From positions 11,222,001-11,286,000 of the forward strand of contig JACDQD010000004.1 in the NCBI GenBank assembly GCA_019843655.1: 64,000 nt of DNA, given 5' to 3'. The notes below the pieces were generated by a model. It was not told where the DNA came from. It worked only from the letters and a program-made list of their open reading frames with translations, and searched no databases. The DNA comes from Lethocerus indicus. Lineage: Eukaryota > Arthropoda > Insecta > Hemiptera > Belostomatidae. Shown here one piece after another: positions 38,501-50,265 of this stretch (within the stretch, counting starts at the first letter, position 1; the number at the start of each line of letters is the position of its first letter). The position numbers and the translations under genes are program-made.

Positions 38501-41500
38501 ACAACCTCATATTTAAATTGCAAACAATTGTGCCACTCTCGGGGAAATTTTACTTGTACATTAATGCCAAAATTGACGGTATTCCTACGCAAAACATTCA
38601 ATTTTTAATATTCTATACGCGAGTGAAAATATCTGTACAGTGGTAGAAATTAGGTTCAATACAGTTATTAACTATAATAAGATATTGCTATCCATTTTCT
38701 AGACACCTCCAGAACGATGCAGAAACGTTTAGAATAATTGCTTACGAAGTGCATCTAGAATGGACCCAGTGGTCTGCTCTTTAATTTAATTTGTAACGTG
38801 CATTCAATGAAGATGGTCGATACTATTGCATTTCCTTATTTAGTCTCCCGATTTAAGAATAAACAAGAAGAGAAGAAATATACACTTGCACAATAACAGT
38901 GCGGACAGGAGATTGGATGATTCCGAAGTTTTGCTTCACGTTAGAATGAAAATGTTTGTTTACGGTTATATTAATTGTGACACTTCTTTACACCATCGAC
39001 GGAGAAATTTTTAATGGGGCTTCCAAATCGCTTTATGGGACCGACCGCGCCGTTTCAAGATCCACTTTAATACAGTGATGGCGCACAAATATTTTCGATT
39101 AACGCTGGATTTTGGCGCAATACTTTTAAATCGGTCGATCCAATTTTAGAATAGAGCTTAATAAAGGATGCTGAATGGACCGCCGGCGGTACGGACGGAC
39201 GGTATGAATCGGCGGGAGGAGTTCCAGCGAGGGCCGGTATATTTCTTGCCGATTGAGGTGGGCGGTTGTTTTGTGTCGGAGAGAGAACTGAATAGGGGTT
39301 GAGGGGTGGGCATTATGTGCTCTCCCGAGAGCCGGGATTACCTCATTTGTCACACCGCTAACCGGCCCTTCTCCTCCTCCCCGGATTCTGCCTCTCGACT
39401 CCTTATACTTGGACAGGCACCCGACTAAACCGGACCTGTCTTCAGAATTAAGCCCTGTGTTATATGACATTGTGTCCCACTTTATTTACTGCCTCCAAAT
39501 AGGATCGATATTCTGAGGTATAGTTAATCGAACTTGGCAGTTGCCGATATGGGCCTTTAATCTTCCCGCTATTTAATTCTAGAATTTGATTGATCGATGT
39601 AAATAAATATGACAGAATTTTACTCTTAATTAAATTATTTTATCGCCAGTTTATATTTATTCCCACGCTGGCCAGTGGTAATTCTTACAAGTCAATATTT
39701 ATATTGTATAACAGTTTAATTAATACCTAGCGCGTAATATACCTCTATATTATTACATATATACTGCCTTATACAATTTACGTTGCCTTACTATCACTGA
39801 AGGACGAATATGAAAAAATGCTAGCTTATAATTAAATTGGATATTTAAGAACAAAAAATTCATTACTATAATTTTACTATACCTAAGTCCAACAAACAAA
39901 TTCTATTTGAGAATGACCTACATTTACCTATTATGCTCTGACAACTATAACCTGTGTTTAATCCTTTTTAAATTCAGATCCTGCGCATTATGAAATACGC
40001 AAGAAGTTATTTTTCTCACCGAACGCTTTTTGGACGGTCGGCCGGTGTTCGGTAAAGAATCTGGACGACTCATTGAACCCGGGCCACGGACTCAAATGTC
40101 ACGAACTCTGACCTTACTGCCGGTCTCACAACACTCCCGTCCCCAATTAGGCCCAGTTCGACAGGCCCCTGATCGACTATTGCGTCTCCCTTCACCCGAA
40201 ATAAATTTCTATCCGATTCCCCCGGCATACGGGGTTTCGGGATACCTGTGACAACATCGGTCAATGGGCATGAGTTTGATAATCTTATCGAGTATTCGAG
40301 TTGGCAGGAATAGGGAAAATCGTTGAAACTATTGTAATATTTATGTATAGTTCGTAAAAATAAACATGAATGATAATTACATTCGCGGTTGTGTTTGTAA
40401 TCTGCAGAACCGAGGAGGGACTCGGGATAACTTTCAATTTGAAATTATAAATTATAACCGAATTCCTCGTGAAATAACAATCAAAGAATTCCGGATGAAA
40501 AATGAAAATTTCGAAGTCTTTATTAGGGGTAGGAATATGCGAAACAGTATTAAATATTGGGGACCTACACTAAATTTGCTACCGAAAGAGACTTAAATTT
40601 AAAATAAAAAAATTTTGCGTATTGTGATCCGCAAATAATAGTCGGATTTTGTGGTAAAGTATCCTTCAATAGTACCTTACTTGCTTATTTAAATGATATT
40701 TCGAAATAAGAGCGTTCAAAAAGTTAAAAAAATATTGTGGATACTTCTATTCTTTTATACTTTTTTTATTCGGTTGGATGCATGTTTTTTTTTTATATTG
40801 TAAATAGAGACTTTATAAAAATCTCGCTACTTCACCCGAGTGATATTCTCGCTTGTTTGAACTGGGATTTCTGAAGTAAATACGAGGGTTTTTTCTTCTC
40901 GCCAATGAAAGAATAATTCTGGAAGTTCTTTTACTTCCAACACTGTACAACATAGACAGTTTCATTTCTTTTCTCTTTTCAGCTCATTCTCCCGCCTGGT
41001 TGGCATCAGCAAAATTTGTGCTTTCATACAACCTGGCCACTGACTCTTAAAAATTAAAGTTTGAACTAAGAACTACGGATATAAATCACTATAGTATTAC
41101 ACTGATCAACCGTCTCTATTTGCTTCTGTCATCCTAGACCTTTGTATTTATCGCCGTAAGTATTTGCAGCTATTTAAGCAGTCGACTGCAGACTAATCAT
41201 CAATGATAACGCTACACTTGTTCCGGTGCCAGAGTAATCCACAAATACGTGTCTGGAATGATATTCCAAGACTGAAGGCATGTGATATTTATATAATTAC
41301 AGTGTTTTATCATTTTAATTATTGACATTAGACATTTAAATGTATTCTAGTTTTATTCGAATGAATACTGAGCATATGATATTTATTTAATTATCTAACA
41401 ATGCTTAAGCGAATATTCCATTACAGTCAGCTATATTTTACGGTTTTCTCTGAATATCAATCACCCTGTCTATTCTATATACTATTATATATAATGATGT

Positions 41501-42608
41501 AAATCGTTTCGACAATATAAACAGTTTTTTCATTTTCGTGTTTATGTTTCTGAGTCCAGAATAACAAACTTAACTGAAGAACGGAGATAAATAAATTTAA
41601 AGGAAGAGAATTAAGAATTAATGAAAAGCCACAATGGTAATACGAGAAATTCAGTTCAGAGAAACAATATAGCGAATTTAAAATTCAGATAAAATGCGTG
41701 GTGGGACAAGACTCTATTTTCATTTCAAAAACTATAGAAGACGGACTCTAATGAGAGCCACACATAGAAGTTGATTAGGGCGAGCCAGCCGAATTAATCA
41801 GCAGAAGGGCCGGGGGGAGAGTGTAATGTTGATTCAGAGCCCCTGTCTTGAGGTTTCTTTTATATCCGGGCTCCGCTCTCAATAGAAATAAAATACAATA
41901 ACTTGAATTCAAAACTCGGAAATATCTTAAATGTAAAATATTCTCTGCGCCCCACCCCTGTCTGTGTCCGCTCCCGGTTCCCTCTATCTGGCTCTGTTTC
42001 TGACGGCAGGGCCCATTGTTTCAGTGTATAAACACACTCTAAGGGAAGGCCCTTTCCATTGTCTCAGGTGTTTTGTTGAGCCCGCCTTCCGCGCTCTCTT
42101 CCCAACCCCACCCCACCGCCGCTGCCCTATTTCCGTTTAATGTTTCACTTCTAGTGCTTCTTTCCGCGGTTTCGAATATATATGTACACACATAAACGCA
42201 CATACACGAACACACCCTTTGTAATTATAAAACAAAAGGTGAAAAATGGTAACGGGTTGTGCAGATATGCCCGATTTAAAATGATACCTGGCCCCCCGCA
42301 GAGTTTAAAATTTACAGCTGGGGTTCTTGTAACAAAAGACCGAGAGACAAATATATATACTTTGAGAAAGAGCGGATTAACAAAAGTATTACTATCTAAA
42401 CAAAACCTCGTTAATACAGTCGCCTAGTTCACCTGACCTCGCTTATATAAATCATCAATATTATCGACGTCCGAATCCCCATAAATCCATAAGCCACTAA
42501 AACTTGCCTATGAATCATGGATCAATAAAATTAAGTAGCGTTTCGAAAGATATCATTAGCGTAAATCGGACGAGAAATTTGAGAAAATTATTTTGTTAGT
42601 ATATAATA
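35576..42608. other. non-coding mosaic DNA
   Basis: No gene recognised. GC/CpG-rich blocks occur at about 35.7-36.0, 36.64-36.96, 38.15-38.25, 39.13-39.47 and 40.03-40.25 kb. The remainder is AT-rich, especially 37.6-38.0, 39.6-40.0 and 41.1-41.7 kb. The minus-strand frame at 40070-40264 has unusual G-first codon bias and is discussed as a finding. A strong acceptor-like tract ends at 40982 but no donor follows. Confidence 0.45.
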
Positions 42609-42686
42609 CAGAGGGGTCCAAAAAAATGTTTACACTGTTTAAAAGTCCATAACTTGCAAACTAATTGACGGAGTTGTCTCATTTTT
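42609..42686 (+). repeat. 5' terminal inverted repeat of the mariner element
   Basis: Pairs with 43089-43166 in inverted orientation with five mismatches. The outer 22 bases are perfect, and so are the innermost 28. The mismatches cluster between TIR positions 23 and 50. Confidence 0.95.
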
Positions 42687-42818
42687 TCTAGTGTTATAGT
42701 TTGTAGTTCCGGCTACAATCGGCATACAAGCGTTGTATTGCGTTGTTTTTTTTGTCAGATGACAGTCGCCAGATAGTCAGTGTTTTGTTGTTAGTTGTAC
42801 CTTGTTACTCGAGTAAAC

Positions 42819-43053
42819 ATGGCTGGCGCAAGGCTTACATTCGATGAAAGAAAGTCAGTTTTGAAGCGGTATTTTAAGTACGAAAACATTAATGAGGTTC
42901 AACGGCAATGGCGAAATGAATATCAAACAGAGCCACCGACGTTTAACGATTTGTCGCATTCGAGACAAATTTCAGTCAGTAGTTCGTGCTGCAGTTCGGT
43001 GGTATCGTTTGTGTGCGGATGTTAATGGTGACCATTTCGAACACCTACAGTGA
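42819..43053 (+). pseudogene. internally deleted mariner-like transposase remnant
   Basis: The frame opens with MAGARLTFDERKSVLKRYFK, followed by NINEVQRQWRNEY and TEPPT. This matches the N-terminal helix-turn-helix (DUF4817-like) region of insect mariner-type transposases, which binds the terminal repeats. A run of three T at 42942-42944 looks like a one-base insertion: after it the original frame continues as junk, while the shifted frame reads CRIRDKF, the expected continuation. That frame then jumps straight to a C-terminal sequence ending NGDHFEHLQ and a TGA at 43051-43053. The family typically ends with a motif like this (CxxxxGxHFEHL). The DDE/D catalytic core is missing entirely. The remnant cannot catalyse transposition; at most it could yield a short DNA-binding peptide. 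Confidence 0.9.
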
Positions 43054-43088
43054 TATCTTTAAGTTGGACTTTAAGCTACACTTTCACC

Positions 43089-43166
43089 AAAAATGAGACA
43101 ACTCCGTCAATTAGTTCGCAAGTTATGGACTGTTAAATAGTGGATACATTTTTTTGGACCCCTCTG
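43089..43166 (-). repeat. 3' terminal inverted repeat of the mariner element
   Basis: Reverse complement of the 5' repeat (73 of 78 identical), ending CCCCTCTG before the flanking TA. Confidence 0.95.
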
Positions 43167-46100
43167 TATAATGGGCGAGAAACCCAAACGAGTTGTATAT
43201 AAGAAAGTGTCGAACTTGCGAAAAAACTTATAGACCTGTTACTACTGGTATCCATCGATCGAATTTCGATTTTATCTTGTGAGTGTTGGCTCTGTTTATT
43301 TGGGGCTCGAATTATATGTTCACTCGTACGCGGGTGTTTGAAATGCGTCCCGCTTGCCGGGTACGATTTTTGGATAAGCGGCCACTGTTTAAGCCCGACG
43401 ACAGGGGCGGCTGTCACCCACCGCCGCGCTAAGCCCAAAAACACTCCGCATCCTACCCCGCCGGGCATCCTGTATTAGCTCCACTCGCATTGTTCTCTTA
43501 CCAGTCAGCCCGCATTTTCGATCCCCAGAACTTGTTCCTAAGCGTCAGACATTTCTCATCGTCACTTCGTGAATTAGATCTGTTTTGGCGACGTGATCTA
43601 AACAGACAAGAAAAATAAGTAAATGAAAATTAGAAAAAGGGGGAAAGCCAGTGGGGTTCTCTATTCCTCAATAGTGCTACTCGATTATCAATTTCGCCTT
43701 ATTGTGGCAATAAAGCAATTAAAAAATATCTGCTTTAAGTGATTACAACCGGACAGTTATGGTGCAGAGAGTTTGCTAATTCTATTCCGATTTGATAATT
43801 CGTCGAAATATTATCTGAAATAACAAAAAAATGAGGTAAACGTAGTTTATAAAACAGGAATTCGCCGTTGATACAGATAAGCATTTATTTAAAGTTGAGT
43901 TTTCAGTCAACCGGGCGTTGCAAACATCATGTGAATTTACAATATGCAAATATGGTTGTGATAACCATTCCATTCATCATCTGCTGTAAATTTAATGCCA
44001 ATTCATTTTTCATGAACTGAAACGAAATAACAGGTGACCGAAAAATGGGAGAAATCGATATTCAAATTGTTATTTGAAATGCAGCCAAGCGGAAAGACGG
44101 GGTCGAATTGGTACAACGTAAGAAACAATTCCGGGGCCTCATTGTGGGGCAAACTGTGGACTTTAATTTCATTTCTGTTGTGTTTGGAGCAGGTCTCTTG
44201 AGGGGGTGGTGGTGGCGGTATGGGTAGGGGCAGGGGTGGGGCTGCAGGCTTTCCTGATGTGCAATTAAGAGCGAGCAACTCAACTTGGACGGGTTGAAAA
44301 CCGCACAGCCTCCTTTAACCAACGTCGACAACAATTACAAATTTAAATGAACCGAGCCCTCGTTGAACCCGACCGAGGATTCAACTGATTGCGCCCTCAA
44401 CCGGTTTAAATGTCCTCTCCTAGTTCGCATGAATCACCCAAGAATCTCCCAGTGAAATATGTCGAACTTGATCAATAAGGATTACAGGTTCTGGAATCGA
44501 GAAGACTGAATAACAAGGAATAGAACTATTTGGATTGAATTCAATGGAAGAAACACGCCTTAGAAACCAAAGAGTTCTGTTACACTCTAATTCTCGTTTA
44601 TTGAATTCCTCGTGCTCAATAATAAATTCATCCAAGAGTAAAGGAACACCAATCCATTTCGAGAGAATATTTTGGAGAGAAAAGCTGCTGAATTGACCAT
44701 CTCAAGAAGTGTTGAATTACATTGCACATATTATATTATATTTTTATAGTCATCTCCCGATTGGGACAATAGGTTTGCCCAGAGAACGGGAGTTATTGGT
44801 TGGGTTCCCGATTCGGCCTTATCGAATTTTCAAAATCATGAGAGCACATTCAAAATGTGTAATTTCCCGGCTGTTGAAGGGAAGTCCACTAGGATAAACA
44901 GGATCAAAGGGTCCCGTCGCTTTGGAGAAAATACCCCGAGGAAATTTGCCCCGTTTCCTCTTGAAAGGGCCCGCTCTATCGCTCCTTCAATAGACAAGTA
45001 GCGTAATCGGATTCGGGAATCGTACTTCGGTGGGGCACCGTATAATGGGAATCAATTGTGGGTTATATATAGCGCCGAGTTCGCATATACATAAAGGAAT
45101 ATACATATTTGAAATGATTTTTCCTCCCCTTCTCCTTTTGGGAATTGGGGTCGGGGGGTTAAACCTCCCTTGCGGTGGGGCAGGAATTCACAATGGGTTC
45201 CTTTTTTATCCTATCGGAGGGGCGGGGGGCTGGAAAGTTAACCAACCTTTGAGGTCAACCGTCGTATATTTTTCCTTGATATCGGAAGAGCTGAAATTCA
45301 CAGTATAATTCAGTTGACTGACTCCATTTCATTGATAGGAAAAAATGGAGAACACGTAAATCAGTTCGAAACTAATTTCTTCTTGTCGCGAATCGAATTA
45401 AAGAGTATTCTTCGCAAGTAGTTAAGAACTTGAGTTAAAAGGTAGAATTAAATTTGGCACTAAATAAATTACAAATGACTACTATAACATTTACAACAAA
45501 TGTTACATCATAAAATTACTGGGTCACCGAAACATCGGAACAGGAAATTATCTGGGACCAAAAAGCTGACAGGAGAAATAACAAACCGAATTTTACTTTT
45601 CTCTTTTTGGAGGAAAAATATCAAAGTACTAATTAGAAGATCGCCTAATTGTGTCAGCACTCAAAGTCGAAGAGAAGAGGGAAAATGTAGTCATGGTAAC
45701 TAGAAAGGTCATTCAGGAACTGACTATATCAGCTTAATGATTCTCTTAACAATTTAGTTATTAATTCAAGGTCTTCGTTATCAGTCTCTTTTCCGCTAAT
45801 TCTTAATTGATAATAGTGTGATTCATAATATTACATTTAATATATAGATTATGTTCTACAAGAATTAAATTACCGATATATATAGACTACGTTAACTTTT
45901 CACTACGGCCCCAAGCTGGTCTACATTTACAATACGGTCGAGCGGTAATACTAAGATATTAGGGAGCGATATATTTTTTCATCACCCCCTGACACGTCAT
46001 TTCCTTTTTACCATACTGTTTAGGTATGTTTAGCTATCGGTTTAATATAAAAAACTAGTCATCAGTTGAAGAAATACGTATTGAAATATGAGACCGGGTG

Positions 46101-46544
46101 AAGAAATTAATATCGAGAGAATTTTTGATAGATGCCGCAAATAAAACCTATTGTTATCTAATTTCAATTTCTCCTAATTTTTTTTCACCCCACGAACAAA
46201 CGACTGGCGCGTTTCTCAAAGTTTACGGCCCGAAGTTTACGATGGTGTTGGGGGGTGGGAGGAAAGGTCGACCGAAGCCTTTTTTAATGGCGTCCGCCCT
46301 CTACCGCTCCCAGGGACTTTTATAAATCGAGTTTTACTCTCAGGGCTGAAGATCGAGTCTTTATTGATAATGTTTAGAACTGGAAACTCTGCCTCTGGAG
46401 CGTGATGGCGCCATGGAGCACCGAAGGGCGGGGACGAATAGGACCACCAGAGAGTATTGATTATGGCTCCACGACTGGTGCTGACTGGTTCAAAACTCGA
46501 TATGCAAATACGAGGTGTCACCAACAGCTGATTACCTTTTTAAG

Positions 46545-46585
46545 CTCCCTCTCTCTCTTTCTCTCTCTCTCTCCCTCTCCTCTCC
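46545..46585 (+). repeat. CT-rich microsatellite
   Basis: An interrupted (CT)n array (CTCCCTCTCTCTCTTTCTCT and similar) of about 40 bp, entirely pyrimidine. Confidence 0.85.
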
Positions 46586-48103
46586 ACGTTATATATCTAT
46601 CTTTTTCTTTCTATTTCATGGGTGCCGATATTCTCGCCCATTTACTGGAGCAACGGTGAGGGTAAATGGAAAGAATGATATTTTAGGGGCGCGAGAAATA
46701 ATTGTGCAACATTCTTCTCCAATTCGCGAGAACAAATGATCGATTGCTATCATATACACACAATGTTCCACTTTGGAATATGTAAATTTCCTATTAAAAT
46801 TAATGTAATCAAACACTGACCTACAAATTACTTTTATGTTCTTCATTTAAACGCAACAATCTTTTTGGATATGTATGCGCTTATTGTCAATATCTTTGTT
46901 GTGTTTTTGTGTTGGTCCTCTCATCTTTTTGTACGTCGTCATTCCTCAGTTCATTTCAGTTTTCGAGAGGTTTATAAAAATCCGTTAGTCATTACGGGTT
47001 GACCGTCACTTTGATTCAGGCGTACTGTCTGTGTCAAGAAACCGAAACCTGTCTAGCGCATGTACAATTATCGTCTATTCGTGCATGAACTATGACCTCA
47101 TTTTGTTCATTACGACTGCCAAAACGTTCAGCATCATAACCTCGTATAAGATTTCAGATTTAGAATTTCATTAAATGAAAATTATACAATTGTCACCCGT
47201 TTCAATATCCTAACGTTGTTACAGTTGGAGCTGACAAAATGCTGCAGACAGCCGACAAAACTAGCCGGCTGTATTCGATAAAGGTTTTTACTGGCGGCCG
47301 CGAGAAGCCGAAACCGGTCTTGCAGCACAATCCAAATAAACTAGACAATGGGGCGTAAGAAGTTATGATAAAGTTGATGTTTGCAGGTACAACGCTTGCC
47401 TGAAGGCAAATAATGTGAAGGAGGAAAAGGTTTAAGACCACAGAAATAAATCAGAGGTATCCCAGTAGGGAGTAATACATATTCACTTTTATTTAGTTCA
47501 TCGCCTGAATTTATTGTTCACCGAATCCATGAACTAAAGTGCTATAACAGCGTTCGCTGGGGTTAAAAATAAAAACCGACGCTAATAGATTCATCTGGGG
47601 CCTGTCTCAGAGCAGACAGTTTCGTCACGAGGTGTCACCTACAGATCACAACGCCTTTTACCCTAATTTTCTCGCCCGCACAATTATTCCCAACCCCCCA
47701 CTCTAGAGCCCTTCCTGGGATGGGCAAATTGGGAAGGAGGGCCGATTGTGAAAATCCGATGACCCACGCCCTCCGGTTTTAATTTCGCATTTCGGGAGCA
47801 AAAATTTATTTTTTTCAGAAAGCAGAGCAGCTGCGATAACGGTATTATTTAAATTTAACAATCTTTAAATATAATGGAATTTTAGTTACCGAAATAGTCA
47901 GCGGAAATATCCGTCTCTGTCGGCATGTTGGTCGTTATCCTGATAGGTTGATGGCGGTGGGGTGGTTGAGGGTGGCTTTGGCCGTGGCGGTGCGTAGACT
48001 GATAGGTCGGACCGCCCTTTGAACTATATTAGGACCGACTGGGGAGAGACAAAAGCCAGGGCCCTAGCTCATACATTATTATCCCCCTTTCCAGCATCCT
48101 ACT

Positions 48104-48123
48104 CACACACACACACACACACA
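48104..48123 (+). repeat. (CA)10 microsatellite
   Basis: Ten uninterrupted CA units, following TACT. Confidence 0.95.
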
Positions 48124-48708
48124 ATATCCGACTTTCGCATCCCCCAAAGGACTTCCAGGGAGAAAGAGAGGGCGAGTAACTTGATAAAAAATTCTGATAC
48201 AAGTCCTCCCCCTCCCAAACCGGGTCTTATCTGAAAGGTTTCTGAGCTTCTCGGAAGGGCTGTGATCCGGGCCAGATTTTGATAATTTACATAACCCCAG
48301 ATGACCCCCCTCGCCACCACACGAAATCCACTTGCGTGATTTTGGAAATCTCAAAAATTATGATCTAATAATTTTATTTTTTGAGTGGAAGTTTAAAATT
48401 AACTATTTTAAATAGACTCTTTGCGCCGATATTTCCGAGAATGGGACCGGTTGCCTATAGACATTTTTAACAAACTCCGTCGAACTAACGACGGGATAAT
48501 TACGTACATTTAAATTCATATATATAATTTGCCCGCATTATGTAAACGGCGACTGCTTTGGGTCAAATCTTCAATTGGAACAATAAACCATCAGAACTGT
48601 CCCTTATCCAATGCTGCAAGTGAAAACATGAATAGCCTATCACATAAAATTATGACAAGTAAGGATGATGAATGTAGTAAGAAATGTTAGATATGTATAG
48701 GAAGATGT

Positions 48709-48728
48709 AACTATAGATATCTATAGTT
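48709..48728. repeat. perfect 20-bp palindrome
   Basis: AACTATAGATATCTATAGTT reads identically on both strands with no spacer. A further CTATAG half-copy lies ten bases downstream at about 48735-48740, so the block has a short TCTATAG repeat character. AT-rich palindromes arise easily by chance; no binding protein is implied. Confidence 0.85.
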
Positions 48729-49762
48729 TTTTATCTATAGGTATTTATACACAATTTAATAATAAGTATTATATAAATCATCCCTCCTGTGCTGATGCAG
48801 CTATCCTCATTTAAGACCGCAGATATTCGGGAGAAGTCATTACTGAATCGGTATTAACAGAGAGTTAAGGAACTAGTGGCCGGCCGAGCGATGGTTTGGC
48901 AGTCTCGTTGGTTCGGTTTTTCGCTAAACCTGTTTCGGCCGCTCGCCAACTTCAGTAGCTTTGTAGTCACTGTGGGCCCGGAGGGGGCGCCCTGCCTGCA
49001 ATGTAGTAACTGCGCTTTTAGAGGACACGCAGTTATGCGGACAATTTCCGCCCGACAATCGGGGAAGCCAGGCTTTTCTGTTTTCGGAATTAAACCTGGA
49101 CCGTTTTGAAGGGATCGCAATTGAACAGATAGAGAGGGCTCCTTGACAGAGCGCGGGCTTAACCCGCAGTAACGAATGGCAAACATTTGTGGAAACGCCG
49201 GCAGCGCATTGGGCGGGCCGGCCGAATTGGGCCGGTGAATTGATGCCTGTGTGTTTACACTGAAGAGCGGAGCCCCACAACAACTCCCCCAACGCACGTT
49301 AAGTACAAATTTACAGAACCGAGTGATCGCATAATTGTTTCCCCTCCCCTTGTTGCGACCGTCCTTTAGAGGTAACAGCCGTGATCCGGCAAACCCCGTC
49401 TAAACCCAATAAAACGCCCTAAACGCGTCGATGCAATAATTGGGTGTCAATATTAAAATTATGAGATTTACTGAACGTAGTAGCAGATATTAAAAAGGAT
49501 CCGGTTAATTCCTTAAGCCAGATCGCATTCAGCTTCTCGCAACTTGCGTACCGTCGGTAATATCGCGAAATAATCGCTGATTCAAGCATCCTGTCGGTAC
49601 AGCTCTGTCCCTTTCGGTAACCGATTTAACATTGGGCCAAATAGGCGAGCGGGGACAATAACGATAATACGACCGATGATATTCCCACCAATCACCCCCA
49701 TCGTCAAACAAGTTCCTTAAACTCATCCAACTAACTTTGCCGAATTATCCTTTGTGTTGCAG

Positions 49763-49813
49763 AAGCTGACTACACTCTGGATGACTCGTTCTGGAATGAT
49801 GAGAATCCAGTCG
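49763..49813 (+). CDS. candidate 51-bp cassette exon, unrecognised protein
   Basis: A good acceptor (TCCTTTGTGTTGCAG) and a near-consensus donor (TCG|GTGAGT) bound 51 bp. Read in phase 1 the segment has 16 stop-free codons giving ADYTLDDSFWNDENPV and ends in phase 1, so skipping or including it keeps the frame. Nine of 16 codons are RNY, a strong coding-like periodicity for so short a piece. The peptide is acidic and aromatic and could be a small linker or loop insertion. It would fuse in frame to the candidate at 18936, 31 kb upstream. I recognise no family. Tiny in-frame exons in long introns are common in insect neuronal and muscle genes, but that parallel is only suggestive. Confidence 0.35.
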
Positions 49814-50202
49814 GTGAGTAATATCAGCAACCTTTCTTAGTAAAGCCTCAACCGGGACAATATTTAATTTGAAATTTGAAAAAATTTATAAAAAATCAAT
49901 CGAGTTTAAAATTAATAAATTATTTTCGGGCTTAATATACTATGCATTACTTAAATTAATTGATTTAATTAAATTAATGTAATGTTTTTAATAATTACAT
50001 TAATTTCATTAATATTACAAAAATAGAAAATGTACTATAGATTTAGTTACACTCCAAAATGAAAACTCATTTAATTGTTCGAGTATGTGTGTACGCACAA
50101 TTACACAACATTTACTTAGTTACTCTGCGCATAAATCTTAGTTAGTAATTTTATTACCCGCAAGGACTCATATTTTTATGTTATCAAAAAACATTTCCCG
50201 TT

Positions 50203-50204
<2 letters not shown>

Positions 50205-50260
<56 letters not shown>
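50205..50260. repeat. (AT)28 microsatellite
   Basis: Twenty-eight uninterrupted AT units, the longest such array in the window. Confidence 0.95.

Positions 50261-50265
<5 letters not shown>

Larger units (their letters stand above)
42609..43166 (+). mobile_element. non-autonomous mariner-type DNA transposon, complete
   Basis: A 558-bp element with 78-bp terminal inverted repeats that match at 73 of 78 positions, both starting CAGAGGGGTCCAAAAAAATG. It is flanked by TA on each side (42607-42608 and 43167-43168), the target duplication of the Tc1/mariner superfamily. Inside are the N-terminal end of a transposase gene and, a few bases beyond, its extreme C-terminal end; the whole catalytic region is absent. 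Full-length relatives would be expected to be about 1-1.5 kb, so roughly 1 kb has been lost internally. The near-identity of the repeats suggests fairly recent mobility, driven in trans by a full-length copy elsewhere. The boundaries are unambiguous. Confidence 0.93.
43169..49762. other. non-coding mosaic DNA
   Basis: No gene recognised. Immediately right of the transposon is a GC-rich stretch up to about 43.5 kb, followed by AT-rich DNA. GC-rich blocks recur near 44.8-45.3, 46.2-46.5, 47.6-47.8, 47.95-48.3 and 48.86-49.4 kb. The 147-codon minus frame and the overlapping plus frame at 48854-49297 reflect high GC (few stops) rather than any recognisable protein. Microsatellites and a 20-bp palindrome are listed separately. 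Confidence 0.45.

Noticed and set aside
40982..41050. Terminal exon after the strong acceptor TTTCTTTTCTCTTTTCAG
   Set aside because: All three frames are open for 19-24 codons, so no frame is favoured, and there is no convincing poly-A signal.
48854..49297. Overlapping long frames on both strands (up to 147 codons)
   Set aside because: High GC reduces stop codons on both strands; neither translation contains a recognisable domain or clear splice sites.
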